Origin: Vogesella indigofera
GTDB taxonomy: Bacteria > Pseudomonadota > Gammaproteobacteria > Burkholderiales > Chromobacteriaceae
Reading direction: 5' to 3'
Assembly (NCBI RefSeq): GCF_028548395.1
Contig: NZ_JAQQLA010000005.1
Coordinates: forward strand, 62,001 to 126,000
Length of the DNA stretch: 64,000 bases
Shown: positions 17,368-26,298 of the stretch, one piece after another
Layout of the letters: every line of letters starts with the position of its first letter
Position numbering within the stretch: the first letter of the stretch is position 1
Translations under genes and position numbers: made by a program
Notes under the pieces: generated by a model
The model's input: the letters and a program-made list of their open reading frames with translations, nothing else
The model's database searches: none
Told to the model about the DNA's origin: nothing

Positions 17368-18140
17368 CACTACGTTTGGAAAATCTCGGCGCCAGCTATG
17401 ACCGCCACGAAGTCATTGCCGGCATCAACACCCCGGTCTTCCTGGGCGGTGAGGTGGTGGCGGTCATCGGTCCCAACGCGGCCGGCAAATCCACCCTGTT
17501 CAAGCGCATCGCCGGACTGATCGACGGCCCCGGGCGCGTGCTGCTGGAAGGTTCTAGCAAGGGCCGGGACGGCATCTGCTACATGCCGCAGGACATCAGC
17601 GCCAACGCACGGCTGACGGTGTACGAGTCGGTGCTGCTGGCGCGCAAGCAGCAGACGCCGTCCTGGGCGGTGCACGACACGGATCTGGCGCGCATCGACG
17701 ACATCCTGGCCGCGCTCGGCATCGACGCGCTGGCGTTTCGCAACCTCGGCGAGCTGAGTGGCGGGCAGCGCCAACTGGTATCGATCGCGCAGACGCTGGC
17801 GCGCGATCCGGAAGTGCTGCTGATGGACGAGCCGACCAGCGCGCTCGACCTGCACCGCCAAATGCAGGTGCTCGGATTCATGCGCCAGCTGGCGCGCGAG
17901 CAGGGGATGATCGTGTTCATCGCAATCCACGATCTCAACCAGGCCCTGCGTTTCGCCGACCAGGCGCTGGTGATCGCCGGCGGTAGCGGGCAGGGCAGCG
18001 GCCCGTGCGAAGAGGTGATCACGGTCGACATGCTGCGTGCGGTGTACAAGATCGACGCCCGCATCGAACGCTGCTCGCAGGGCGCCGGCCACGTCATCGT
18101 CGATGGCGTGGTTCAGGAGACGGCCACGCTGCAACACTGA
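17361..18140 (+). CDS. Iron-siderophore ABC transporter ATPase
   Basis: Encodes 259 residues. Motifs: Walker A GPNAAGKST (37-45), Q-loop YMPQDI, signature LSGGQRQL, Walker B VLLMDEPTSALD, and switch His in IHDLNQALRF. It energises ferric siderophore import through the FecCD-type permease, whose gene overlaps it by 7 bp. The predicted start is the ATG at 17361; longer open sequence to the left is a shadow frame of the permease. The spacing to the following SerK-like gene is 56 bp. Confidence 0.93.
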   Translation: MVTLRLENLGASYDRHEVIAGINTPVFLGGEVVAVIGPNAAGKSTLFKRIAGLIDGPGRVLLEGSSKGRDGICYMPQDISANARLTVYESVLLARKQQTPSWAVHDTDLARIDDILAALGIDALAFRNLGELSGGQRQLVSIAQTLARDPEVLLMDEPTSALDLHRQMQVLGFMRQLAREQGMIVFIAIHDLNQALRFADQALVIAGGSGQGSGPCEEVITVDMLRAVYKIDARIERCSQGAGHVIVDGVVQETATLQH

Positions 18141-18196
18141 GCGGGAGGTCGAGGTGCTTGTGCCAGCCATTGAAACCATCTCCAGGGAACAGACAA

Positions 18197-18622
18197 ATGC
18201 GTGATTACCCGTCCTACTGTGTCGCTCTCAAGCCGGTGGACTTCTTCCTGCCTTCCGAAGAGGTCGATGAGGCGGCCGTGCACCGGCTGGCGGCTGCCAT
18301 CGCCCGGGCGGGCATGTGGACGACGCCCATTCCCGTCGATAGGGAAACCGGCATCATCATGGACGGCAACCACCGCGCGCGCGCGGCGGTTTTGCTGGGG
18401 CTGCATTATCTGCCGTGCGTACTGCTGGGCTATCGGGACCCCAGAGTGGTCGTCACCCACTGGCGCAGCGGTGAGCCATTTTGCGTCGACAGCATCCAGC
18501 GCCAGATCTTGTTGCACAAGAAGCGCTTTCCATACAAAACGACCCGGCATCTTTTTGCGCCAGTGCTACCCGAGACCGAGATTCAGCTGGGCATGCTAAG
18601 AGGCACGGCCAAAAAGCCCTGA
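18197..18622 (+). CDS. ParB-fold protein of the SbnI/SerK (free serine kinase) type
   Basis: Encodes 141 residues with a ParB/sulfiredoxin-like N-terminal domain. It opens with DFFLPSEEVDE, has the core DGNHR (56-60) and ends with KTTRH (114-118). The pair DGxHR plus KTTRH is what I recall from archaeal SerK, an ADP-dependent free L-serine kinase, and from SbnI, which makes O-phosphoserine for staphyloferrin B in Staphylococcus. It is much shorter than those proteins (about 240-250 residues) and has no helix-turn-helix. It is the last gene of a siderophore uptake operon. Serine kinase activity is an inference from these motifs; a partition or nuclease role is less likely. Confidence 0.65.
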   Translation: MRDYPSYCVALKPVDFFLPSEEVDEAAVHRLAAAIARAGMWTTPIPVDRETGIIMDGNHRARAAVLLGLHYLPCVLLGYRDPRVVVTHWRSGEPFCVDSIQRQILLHKKRFPYKTTRHLFAPVLPETEIQLGMLRGTAKKP

Positions 18623-18725
18623 ACGGCATCCCCTTGCGGTGAAGTCAAAGCAGTCGGTCGATGCCCCGGAGCTTATCCAGTCGGTTTAACCGCAGAGCCC
18701 AGCCTGGGCGGGGGAGGGGCGCGAC

Positions 18726-18739
18726 AAGGTTGGCCGCAA
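18726..18739 (+). repeat. 14-mer AAGGTTGGCCGCAA, perfect copy
   Basis: Perfect intergenic copy. An inverted 12-bp relative (TTGCGGCCAACG, 18755-18766) lies inside the end of the PepSY gene, so the two could pair between the convergent genes. Confidence 0.9.
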
Positions 18740-18743
18740 CGGT

Positions 18744-19832
18744 TCAGGCCCGGCTTGCGGCCAACGTTGCGGTGCGGACCTGTTGCTGCTTGCGGCGGCG
18801 TGCCTGCCACTGGTACACCCCGCTGGCCGACAGCAGCGCCAGGCCCAGCCCCGCCAGCATCAGCAGCACGCGCAGCGGCCAGCCGCCGAGACTGCCGGTG
18901 TGCAGGCCGTACACCCAGGTGGTGAGCCGCACCGCCGGCGCCGCCTGCTCCACCGGCGTCACCCGCAGCAGCTTGCCGCTGTAGGGGTCGATCTCCACAT
19001 TGCTGCGGCCATTGGGATGCAGCTCGCCGGCCTGGCGCCAGCGCAGCAGCAGCGGCTTGCCCGGCTTCGACTCGTACTTGATGTCCACCAGCCGCGCTCC
19101 CTGCATGACCTGCGCCGCACGCGCCACCAGCACGTCCAGCGGTAGCCGTGTCGCGCCGGGCTCCGGGTTGAGCTTGATCTTGGCCGGTGCACGGTAACCG
19201 TACCAGCCGTTAATCCAGTTGTTCACCTGGCGGTTGAACACTTGGTAGGCGCCGGTGAGGCCGGCGCACAGCAGCAGCACGCTGCAGCCCATGCCCAGCA
19301 GCCGGTGCAGGTCGCCCAGCCACACCCGCGCGCCCTTGCCGCGGCGCAGCTGCCAGGCACGCGACCAGTCGCGCGGCCACCAGTACACCAGGCCGCTGAC
19401 GGCCAGCAGCATCAGCAGCAGCGCGCAGATGCCGCCCAGCGTTTCACCCGCCTCGCCCAGCAGCAGGGTTTCATGCAGGTGCAGCAGCCAGTCGAACGGG
19501 CCCTGGCCAGCGGCCTGGTCCGAGGTAATGCCGGCGCTGCCGCCATCCAGCCAAAGCCGCCGCTCGGCATCCGGCAGATGCAGCCGTACCTGTACCGCCT
19601 CGCCCGCACCGGCAAAGCGCAGGTTGAAATCGGCAGCGGGGTAGCGCGCCAGCACCGCGTCGGCCAGCGCCTGATAGCCGGCAACGTTGGCCGCAGGCGC
19701 CGGGCGCTGGCCGCTGGCGGTTTCGATCTCGGCGCGGAACACCAGCAGGCTGCCGGAGAGGCCCAGCAGAAGCAAAAAGCAGGCACAGCCCAAGCCCAGG
19801 TAGCGGTGCAGCAGTATCAGGTAACGTTTCAT
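18744..19832 (-). CDS. PepSY-domain inner membrane protein linked to iron uptake
   Basis: Encodes 362 residues. The start is the ATG giving MKRYLILLHRYLGLG, the standard PepSY-associated TM protein N terminus with its conserved His. Four membrane helices (about 10-35, 145-170, 190-215, 325-350) frame two periplasmic PepSY-like regions, and HLHETLLLG and GDLHRLLGMG carry conserved histidines typical of membrane reductase-like or heme-binding proteins. Relatives lie beside ferric siderophore receptors and some reduce ferric siderophores. Here it is divergent from a TonB receptor, 113 bp away. Its C-terminal codons overlap a variant of the dispersed repeat. Confidence 0.88.
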   Translation of the reverse strand: MKRYLILLHRYLGLGCACFLLLLGLSGSLLVFRAEIETASGQRPAPAANVAGYQALADAVLARYPAADFNLRFAGAGEAVQVRLHLPDAERRLWLDGGSAGITSDQAAGQGPFDWLLHLHETLLLGEAGETLGGICALLLMLLAVSGLVYWWPRDWSRAWQLRRGKGARVWLGDLHRLLGMGCSVLLLCAGLTGAYQVFNRQVNNWINGWYGYRAPAKIKLNPEPGATRLPLDVLVARAAQVMQGARLVDIKYESKPGKPLLLRWRQAGELHPNGRSNVEIDPYSGKLLRVTPVEQAAPAVRLTTWVYGLHTGSLGGWPLRVLLMLAGLGLALLSASGVYQWQARRRKQQQVRTATLAASRA

Positions 19833-19945
19833 GAATCGGTCCGGTGATGGTATGCCATTCGGGTGAATGGTGGATTGGCCGGTTTGCGGCATTGCAGCAA
19901 ATTGTATCACGAACGATAATTCTTCGTATTTACAACAAGACCAAG

Positions 19946-22048
19946 ATGTCACGCATGAAAACGCCCTCCCTGCTTTCCGTCCCCCTGCTGCTGGGCCAGC
20001 TGTTGCCCGCCGCCAGCCACGCCGCCACAGGCAGTACCACCGACAGCACCGAGCTGGCCACGGTGGTGGTGACCGCCCCGTCACGGCCAGGCAGCAGCTA
20101 CCAGCCAAGCCGGTCCGTCAGCAGCGGCTATGAACGCGCGCCTCTCGACACACCGCAGGCGGTGGCAGTGGTGGCGCCGCAAGTGATCCGCGACCAGCAG
20201 GCGCGCACGTTGCAGGAGGCGGTGAACAACGTCAGCGGCGTGGTGGAGACCAACACCCTGGCCGGCATCGCCGACAGCGTCATCCGTCGCGGCTTCGGTA
20301 GCCGGGGCGACGGCAGCATCCTGCGCGACGGCGTGCGCGCCGCCACGTTGCGCAACTTCGGCGTCACCAGCGACAGTGTGGAGGTGCTCAAGGGGCCAGC
20401 CTCACTGCTGTACGGCATTCAGGAGCCGGGCGGGGTGATCAACGTGATCAGCAAGAAGCCGCAGTACAGCCAGCAAGGCAGCATCGGTCTGCGCAGCAGC
20501 AGCTTCGGCGGCGGCGCGGCCGACGTCGACCTGACCGGCCCGCTGGGCGACGGTGGCCTGGCCTACCGCGTGATCGGCGAGCTGGAAGAGGGCGACTACT
20601 GGCGCAACTTCGGCAACACCCGCCGCAAGCTGATCGCGCCGTCGCTGGCCTGGCAGGACGGCAACAGTAGAGCCCTGCTGTCCTACGAATACCTGGACTT
20701 CAAGACCCCCTACGACCGCGGCACGGTATTCGCCAACGGCAAGGCGCTGGCCATCCCGCGCGAACAGCGTCTGGACGAGGCCTGGAACATTGCCGAGGGG
20801 ACTTCGGAAGCACTCAACAGCAGCTACAGTCGGCAACTGAACGACAGCTGGCAGTGGAAAGCCAATCTGGGCTGGACCCGGCTGCGCTACAGCGACAACC
20901 AGGCGCGCCCGGTTTCCTACAACGCCACGACCGGCGTGCTGACCCGCCGCGCCGACGGCAACCGCGACTTCGACAACACCACCCTGTTGCTGTCCACCCG
21001 CCTGCAGGGTGACGTGTTCCTGTTCGACCAGCGCCACGAACCGGCCATTGTGCTGGAAAGCGAACAGCTGCGCGAAGCCAAGGGCGACGTGATGCAAGGC
21101 GTCAACAACACCAGCTTCAATGTCTACAACCCGGTGTACGGCACGCTGGCCTACCCCGCCAAACTCAGCAGTAGCAAGAGCGACACCCGCAGCGACATCG
21201 ACACCCAGGCACTGGTGCTGCAGGACAACTGGCACTTCGCCGACGGCTGGATGGCCAGCCTGGGCAGCCGCTACCAGCACTACCGGCAGGAAGACGGCAG
21301 CGGCCGCCCCTACGGCGTCACCGGCCGCAGCAGCGGCAACGTGTTGCTGCCGCAGCTGGGGCTGCTGTACCGGCTGGCGCCGCAGTGGTCGCTGTACGGC
21401 AACTACAGCGAATCGTTCAAGCCCAATACCGCCAGCGACGGCATGAGCTTCGACCCGGAACGCGGCATCGTGCACGAGGTGGGCGGCAAGTACGAGCACG
21501 GCGGCATCAGCGCCAGCCTGGCGCTGTACCGCATCGAGAAAAGCAATGTGCTGGTGAGCGAGAACAACGTCAGCCGCGCGGTGGGCAAGGTGCGCTCGCA
21601 GGGCGTGGAGCTGGACGTCAGCGGCCAGTTGAGCCGGCAGTTGTCGGTGATCGCCAACTACGCGTATACCGACGCCGAGGTGACCGAGGACCTTGCGGCC
21701 AACGTCGGCAAGCAGCTGTTCAACGTGCCGCACCATAGTGGTGGCGTCTCGCTGGCTTACGACTTCGGCCGTGACGCCCAGGGCAGCCGCTGGCGCGCTG
21801 GCGGCGGCCTGCGCTACGTCGGCACCCGCCAGAGCGACGCCAGCAACAGCTTCGAACTGCCGCGCTACCAGGTGGCCGACGCCTTCGTCGCCTGGCAAGG
21901 CAAGGTTGGCCGCAACAAGCTGGACGTGCAGCTAAACGTGAAGAACCTGTTCGACAAGACCTACTACAGCTCCAGCAGCGGCAGCGCGCTGCAGGTGAAG
22001 GTCGGCGACCCGCGCGAGATCAGCGTGCAGACCCGCCTGTCGTTCTGA
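19946..22048 (+). CDS. TonB-dependent siderophore receptor, FhuA-like
   Basis: Encodes 700 residues from the ATG at 19946; an in-frame ATG 9 bp on is also possible. The signal peptide ends at SHAA, followed by ELATVVVTAP, a TonB-box-like segment. The plug domain has ADSVIRRGFGSRG, DSVEVLKGPASLLYG and GGVINVISKKP, and the barrel ends in ISVQTRLSF with terminal Phe. The pattern resembles ferrichrome or hydroxamate receptors. A GATAAT hexamer (19915-19920) lies upstream but no convincing full Fur box. It is divergent from the PepSY protein, which may release iron from the same ligand. A perfect 14-mer repeat is inside the gene. Confidence 0.92.
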   Translation: MSRMKTPSLLSVPLLLGQLLPAASHAATGSTTDSTELATVVVTAPSRPGSSYQPSRSVSSGYERAPLDTPQAVAVVAPQVIRDQQARTLQEAVNNVSGVVETNTLAGIADSVIRRGFGSRGDGSILRDGVRAATLRNFGVTSDSVEVLKGPASLLYGIQEPGGVINVISKKPQYSQQGSIGLRSSSFGGGAADVDLTGPLGDGGLAYRVIGELEEGDYWRNFGNTRRKLIAPSLAWQDGNSRALLSYEYLDFKTPYDRGTVFANGKALAIPREQRLDEAWNIAEGTSEALNSSYSRQLNDSWQWKANLGWTRLRYSDNQARPVSYNATTGVLTRRADGNRDFDNTTLLLSTRLQGDVFLFDQRHEPAIVLESEQLREAKGDVMQGVNNTSFNVYNPVYGTLAYPAKLSSSKSDTRSDIDTQALVLQDNWHFADGWMASLGSRYQHYRQEDGSGRPYGVTGRSSGNVLLPQLGLLYRLAPQWSLYGNYSESFKPNTASDGMSFDPERGIVHEVGGKYEHGGISASLALYRIEKSNVLVSENNVSRAVGKVRSQGVELDVSGQLSRQLSVIANYAYTDAEVTEDLAANVGKQLFNVPHHSGGVSLAYDFGRDAQGSRWRAGGGLRYVGTRQSDASNSFELPRYQVADAFVAWQGKVGRNKLDVQLNVKNLFDKTYYSSSSGSALQVKVGDPREISVQTRLSF
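21902..21915 (+). repeat. 14-mer AAGGTTGGCCGCAA, perfect copy
   Basis: Perfect copy inside the second siderophore receptor gene, encoding KVGRN. Confidence 0.9.
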
Positions 22049-22385
22049 ACCGCGGCACCCGCCACCGCGCCGAAGGGCAGGGCGGGCGATATGGCTTGCC
22101 GCAGCAACACCCCCCGTCCACGGGACGGGGTGTGTTGTTTCGGCGCGCGGGGCCGCTCATCCCGCTGCATCGTCTTCGCCTGACTTTCCGCCGTCCCCTT
22201 GCTTTGCGGGCGGCATCCGTTCCGAAGCCTGTGGACGGGCTTCGGCTTGAGGCGGGAGTCTGTCTACGGCACCCGGGACGGCCCAGGCCGAGCCTGTCAT
22301 GCGGCGCTTGCTGTCATTTGCGGCACCCGGTCCCTCGGCACCAGGCGGGTCGAGGCGCTTGCCGCTTTAGAAGGTCGGGATCGAC
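22049..22385. other. 337-bp intergenic region, convergent
   Basis: It contains the receptor terminator and a second small hairpin (GAAGCC/GGCTTC, near 22224-22243). No gene or regulatory site was recognised in the rest. Confidence 0.6.
22105..22140 (+). terminator. Probable terminator after the second siderophore receptor
   Basis: AACACCCCCCGTC pairs with GACGGGGTGTGTT around a short loop, with minor mismatches, followed by GTTT. Confidence 0.7.
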
Positions 22386-23192
22386 TCAGGCCAGCCCGAA
22401 CGTTTTCCTCAGGCCCTTCTCGACCGGGCCCGCGGGCATGAAGCGGCGCAACCTGGCCAGAAGCGAGGCCTCGCCCTTGGGTGTATGGCGCATCTTCCAG
22501 GCGCCCAGTGCGGCATCGACTATCGTGGCGGCGACGCCATCGGGATCGGGCGCTTTTTGGACCGCGTTCTGGATTGCCTGGGAAACGATGCCAAGCTCCT
22601 TGTCGTAGTCGGGGATTCTGGTGACGGTCCGGGGCGCATTCAGATCGAGCTTGGTCTTGGTAAACGAGGGTTCGACCAGCGCCACGCGAATGCCAAACTG
22701 GCGCACCTCGTGATCCAGCGTCTCGGACAGCCCCTCGACGGCATGCTTGGACGCCGAATAGAGCGCCATGTACGGCGCTGGCAGAAAGCCCAGCACCGAG
22801 CTGACGTTGACGATGCGGCCGGAACGCTGCACGCGCATGTGCGGCAGCACCGCCTTGATCGTGCGCAGGAGGCCGAAGAGGTTGGTGTCGAACAGCTCCT
22901 GGGCTTCGGCAAGCGACGTTTCTTCCGTGGCGCCCAGCAGGGTCACGCCCGCGCTGTTGACCAGCACGTCGATGCGCCTGGCCCTCGCGATGATGGTCTG
23001 GATGCCGCGCTCGATCGACGCTTCGTCACGGATATCCATCTCGACGAGGGCAACGCCGGGTATGGCCTGCGCCTTGGCCGGGTTGCGCACGGTGCCGAAT
23101 ACGCGGCAGCCTTGCTTGGCAAATTGCATGGCGGCGGCGCGCCCGATACCCGACGACACGCCGGTGATGACGACAACCTTGGAATTCGACAT
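22386..23192 (-). CDS. Short-chain dehydrogenase/reductase
   Basis: Encodes 268 residues of the classical SDR family. The cofactor motif is TGVSSGIG (10-17), NSAG marks the structural Asn, NVSSV the catalytic Ser, and YSASK (about 145-149) the catalytic Tyr and Lys. The Arg in GTVRNPAKA suggests NADP(H). The substrate is unknown. It lies 37 bp downstream of the RND pump gene on the same strand and may be co-transcribed with the efflux operon, so a role in modifying a toxic carbonyl that is also an efflux substrate is possible but unproven. Confidence 0.88.
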   Translation of the reverse strand: MSNSKVVVITGVSSGIGRAAAMQFAKQGCRVFGTVRNPAKAQAIPGVALVEMDIRDEASIERGIQTIIARARRIDVLVNSAGVTLLGATEETSLAEAQELFDTNLFGLLRTIKAVLPHMRVQRSGRIVNVSSVLGFLPAPYMALYSASKHAVEGLSETLDHEVRQFGIRVALVEPSFTKTKLDLNAPRTVTRIPDYDKELGIVSQAIQNAVQKAPDPDGVAATIVDAALGAWKMRHTPKGEASLLARLRRFMPAGPVEKGLRKTFGLA

Positions 23193-23229
23193 GGCAGTTC
23201 CTCCTTGTGTGGGTGGCTTGGGGTGGGAG

Positions 23230-26200
23230 TCAGCTGTGCGAGGGCGCCGGCCGGATCTTGAACCAGATGGCGTACATGGCCGGCAGGAACACCAGCGTCA
23301 GGACCGTCCCGGCGAAGGTGCCGCCGATCAGCGTGTAGGCCAGCGTTCCCCAGAACACCGAATGGGTCAGCGGGATGAAGGCCAGGATCGCCGCCAGCGC
23401 GGTCAGAATCACCGGCCGCGCGCGCTGCACGGTCGCTTCGACCACCGCACGGAAGGGATCCAGCCCGGCCTGCTCGTTTTCACGGATCTGTCCGATCAGG
23501 ATCAGCGTGTTGCGCATCAGGATGCCGGACAGTGCAATCAGGCCGACCAGCGCATTGATGCCGAAGGGTTGCCGGAACAAGAGCAGCGTCGGCACCACGC
23601 CGATCAGCCCCAGCGGGCTGGTCAGGAAGACCATCACCATGCCGGCGATCGAGCGCACCTGCAGGATGATGATGAGCAGGGTGATGGCCAGCATGATGGG
23701 GAAAATCGGCAGCATGGCGACCGTCGCCTTGCCCGATTCTTCGATGGCGCCGGCCTCTACGATGCGGTAGCCGCTGGGCAGCTTGTCCATGATGGGCTGG
23801 AGTTGCCGGGTCATGGCCGTCGACACGTCCGGCGGCTGCAAGCCTTCGGCGATGTCGCCGCGCACGGTGATCGTCGGCACGCGGTCGCGCCGGCGCATTA
23901 GCGGTTCTTCCATGTGCACCTCGATCTTGCCCACCTGCGACAGCGGGATGCGCTGCCCGTTGGCGCCCGCCAGCGTGTAATCGCCAATCCTGGCCGGATC
24001 GAGCCGGACATTACCGGCCGAGCGCGCGACAACCTGCACCGTGCGTATGTCCTCGCGCACGGTGGTCACCGGCATGCCGCTGAGCAGGAATTGGAGTTGC
24101 TGGGCCACGGCACTGGACGTCAGTCCGACGGCTTGCAAGCGGTCCTGCTGCAAGGTGAAGTGCAGCGTGGGCACGCGCACGCCCCAATCCGTGTTGACCG
24201 TGCGCATCAGCGGGCTGGCGTCCATGAGCTGCTGCACCTCGGCCGCCACTTTGCGCAACACCGCCGGATCAGGGCCGCTGACCCGGTAGGCCACCGGGAA
24301 CGGAGAATACGGGCCGAATACCAGCTGGGTGACCCGCACGCGCGCCTCGGGGGCGAGGCCGCCGGCAATCGCCTGGCGCAGCCGCTGCTTCAGCTCGTCG
24401 CGTTCCTCCTGGCTGTCAGTGCGCACCACAATCTTGGCGAACGACGGATCGGGCAGTTCCGGCCCCATCGCCAGATAGAAGCGCGGCGCGCCCTGGCCGA
24501 TATAGGACGTGACGATCCTGGCTTCCGCTTGCCTGGCCAGCCAGGCCTCCACCTTCGCGGCGGCTGCACTCGTTTGCGTGATCGACGTGCCATAGGGCAT
24601 CTGCACCTCGACCAGTACTTCAGGCCGGTCAGAAATCGGGAAGAACTGTTTCTTGACCACCGCCATGCCGAGTACCGACACCACGAAAAGGGCGATCACC
24701 GTGCCGGCGACAAGCCACTTGCGGGCAATGACGCGCCCCAGCAGCTGGCGAAAGCGGTTGTAACGTGGCGTGTCGTAGATCGCATCGTGACCGCCTGCCA
24801 CCTTCTTGAAGTCGGGCAACAGCTTGACCCCGAGATACGGCGTGAACACCACCGCGACCACCCACGACGCGATCAGCGCGATGCCAACGATCCAGAACAT
24901 GTTGCTGGTATATTCACCCGCCGAGGACCGGGCGAAGCCATTGGGCATGAAGCCGACTGCCGTCACCAGCGTGCCCGACAGCATGGGCGCCGCGGTGTGG
25001 CTCCAGGCGTAGGCCGAAGCTTTGACGCGGCTGTAGCCTTCTTCCATCTTCACCACCATCATCTCGATGGCGATGATGGCGTCGTCCACCAGCAGGCCCA
25101 GCGCCAGAATCAGCGACCCCAGCGTGATGCGGTCGAAGTTCTTGCCGGTCGCCAGCATCACGGCAAAGACGACGGCCAGCGTCAGCGGCACGGCCGCGGC
25201 AACCACGACCCCGACACGCCAGCCCATGCTCACGAAGCTGACCAGCATGACCACCAGCACCGCGGCGAAGAACTTGACCATGAACTCATCGACCGCCGAG
25301 CCGATGTTGACGGCCTGGTCGGTGACTTTGCTCAGGCTCATGCCCAGCGCTTGCCCGGCGTTGATCGCACTCACCTCGCTGTCCAGGGCCTTGCCCAGGT
25401 CCCGCCCGTTCCAGCCGTCGCGCATGATCACACCCAGCAACAGCGCCGGTTCGCCGCCGTTGCGGATCATGAACGTTGCCGGGTCTTCGTAGCCGCGCTT
25501 CACCGTGGCGATGTCCGACAGTTTCAGCGTGCGGCCCTGCGCCACGATGGGCGTGTCGCGGATTTTCTGCAGTTGGTCGAAGGCGCCGTCCAGACGGATA
25601 AACACCTCCGGCCCCCTGGTTTCCACCGCGCCGGCCGGCGTCAGCGCATTCTGGTTATTGAGGGCGGCGAACACGTCCTGCGGGCTGACGCCCAAGGTCG
25701 CCAGACGCTCGTGTGAAAACTCGACGTAGATCCGCTCCGCCTGCTCGCCAACGATGTTGACCTTCTTGACGCCCGGCACATGCAGCAGACGCTGGCGCAG
25801 CGTTTCCGCGTCGCGAACCAGCACTCGCTGTGGCTCGCCCTTGGCCTTGAGTGCATACAAGGCGAAGGTCACATCGGCGTACTCGTCGTTGACAAACGGG
25901 CCGACCACGCCGGGCGGCAGATTGCGTACTTCGTCTCCGACCTTTTTACGGGCCTGGTAGAACTCGTCCTGCACTTCCGACGGCGGGGTGCTGTCCAGCA
26001 AGGTCAGCGTGGTGAACGCCAGCCCCGGACGGGTGTAGGTCTCGCTGCGGTCGTACCAGCGCAGTTCCTGCAGGCGCTTCTCGATCTTCTCGGCCACTTG
26101 GTCCTGCATCTCCTGCGCGGTAGCACCGGGCCAGGCGGTGACGATGGTCATCACCTTGATCGTGAAGGAGGGGTCCTCGGCCCGACCCAGCTTGAAGAAG

Positions 26201-26298
26201 GACATCACCCCGCCCAGCGAGATCAGGATGATCAGGAACAGCGTGATGGCGCGTTCGCGTACTGCGAGCGCCGACAGGTTGAAACGGCTTTCGCTCAC
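23230..26298 (-). CDS. RND efflux transporter permease (hydrophobe/amphiphile type)
   Basis: Encodes 1022 residues, the normal size for an RND pump. The N-terminal helix (ITLFLIILISLGGVMSFFKLG) leads to the porter domain (PSFTIKVMTIVTAWPGATAQ). TM4 has LGLLVDDAIIAIEMMVVKME with the proton-relay Asp pair. The second half repeats the plan, with a corresponding core near IALSGILMRNTLILIGQI. It belongs to the AcrB-like group but nearer the TriC/VexK-like branch than AcrB. It overlaps the fusion protein gene by 4 bp. Transcription is probably controlled by the TetR regulator encoded upstream. Confidence 0.93.
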   Translation of the reverse strand: MSESRFNLSALAVRERAITLFLIILISLGGVMSFFKLGRAEDPSFTIKVMTIVTAWPGATAQEMQDQVAEKIEKRLQELRWYDRSETYTRPGLAFTTLTLLDSTPPSEVQDEFYQARKKVGDEVRNLPPGVVGPFVNDEYADVTFALYALKAKGEPQRVLVRDAETLRQRLLHVPGVKKVNIVGEQAERIYVEFSHERLATLGVSPQDVFAALNNQNALTPAGAVETRGPEVFIRLDGAFDQLQKIRDTPIVAQGRTLKLSDIATVKRGYEDPATFMIRNGGEPALLLGVIMRDGWNGRDLGKALDSEVSAINAGQALGMSLSKVTDQAVNIGSAVDEFMVKFFAAVLVVMLVSFVSMGWRVGVVVAAAVPLTLAVVFAVMLATGKNFDRITLGSLILALGLLVDDAIIAIEMMVVKMEEGYSRVKASAYAWSHTAAPMLSGTLVTAVGFMPNGFARSSAGEYTSNMFWIVGIALIASWVVAVVFTPYLGVKLLPDFKKVAGGHDAIYDTPRYNRFRQLLGRVIARKWLVAGTVIALFVVSVLGMAVVKKQFFPISDRPEVLVEVQMPYGTSITQTSAAAAKVEAWLARQAEARIVTSYIGQGAPRFYLAMGPELPDPSFAKIVVRTDSQEERDELKQRLRQAIAGGLAPEARVRVTQLVFGPYSPFPVAYRVSGPDPAVLRKVAAEVQQLMDASPLMRTVNTDWGVRVPTLHFTLQQDRLQAVGLTSSAVAQQLQFLLSGMPVTTVREDIRTVQVVARSAGNVRLDPARIGDYTLAGANGQRIPLSQVGKIEVHMEEPLMRRRDRVPTITVRGDIAEGLQPPDVSTAMTRQLQPIMDKLPSGYRIVEAGAIEESGKATVAMLPIFPIMLAITLLIIILQVRSIAGMVMVFLTSPLGLIGVVPTLLLFRQPFGINALVGLIALSGILMRNTLILIGQIRENEQAGLDPFRAVVEATVQRARPVILTALAAILAFIPLTHSVFWGTLAYTLIGGTFAGTVLTLVFLPAMYAIWFKIRPAPSHS

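Noticed and set aside
19901..19930. Fur box before the second siderophore receptor
   Set aside because: Only one GATAAT hexamer is present; the neighbouring hexamers do not match, so no full box was called.
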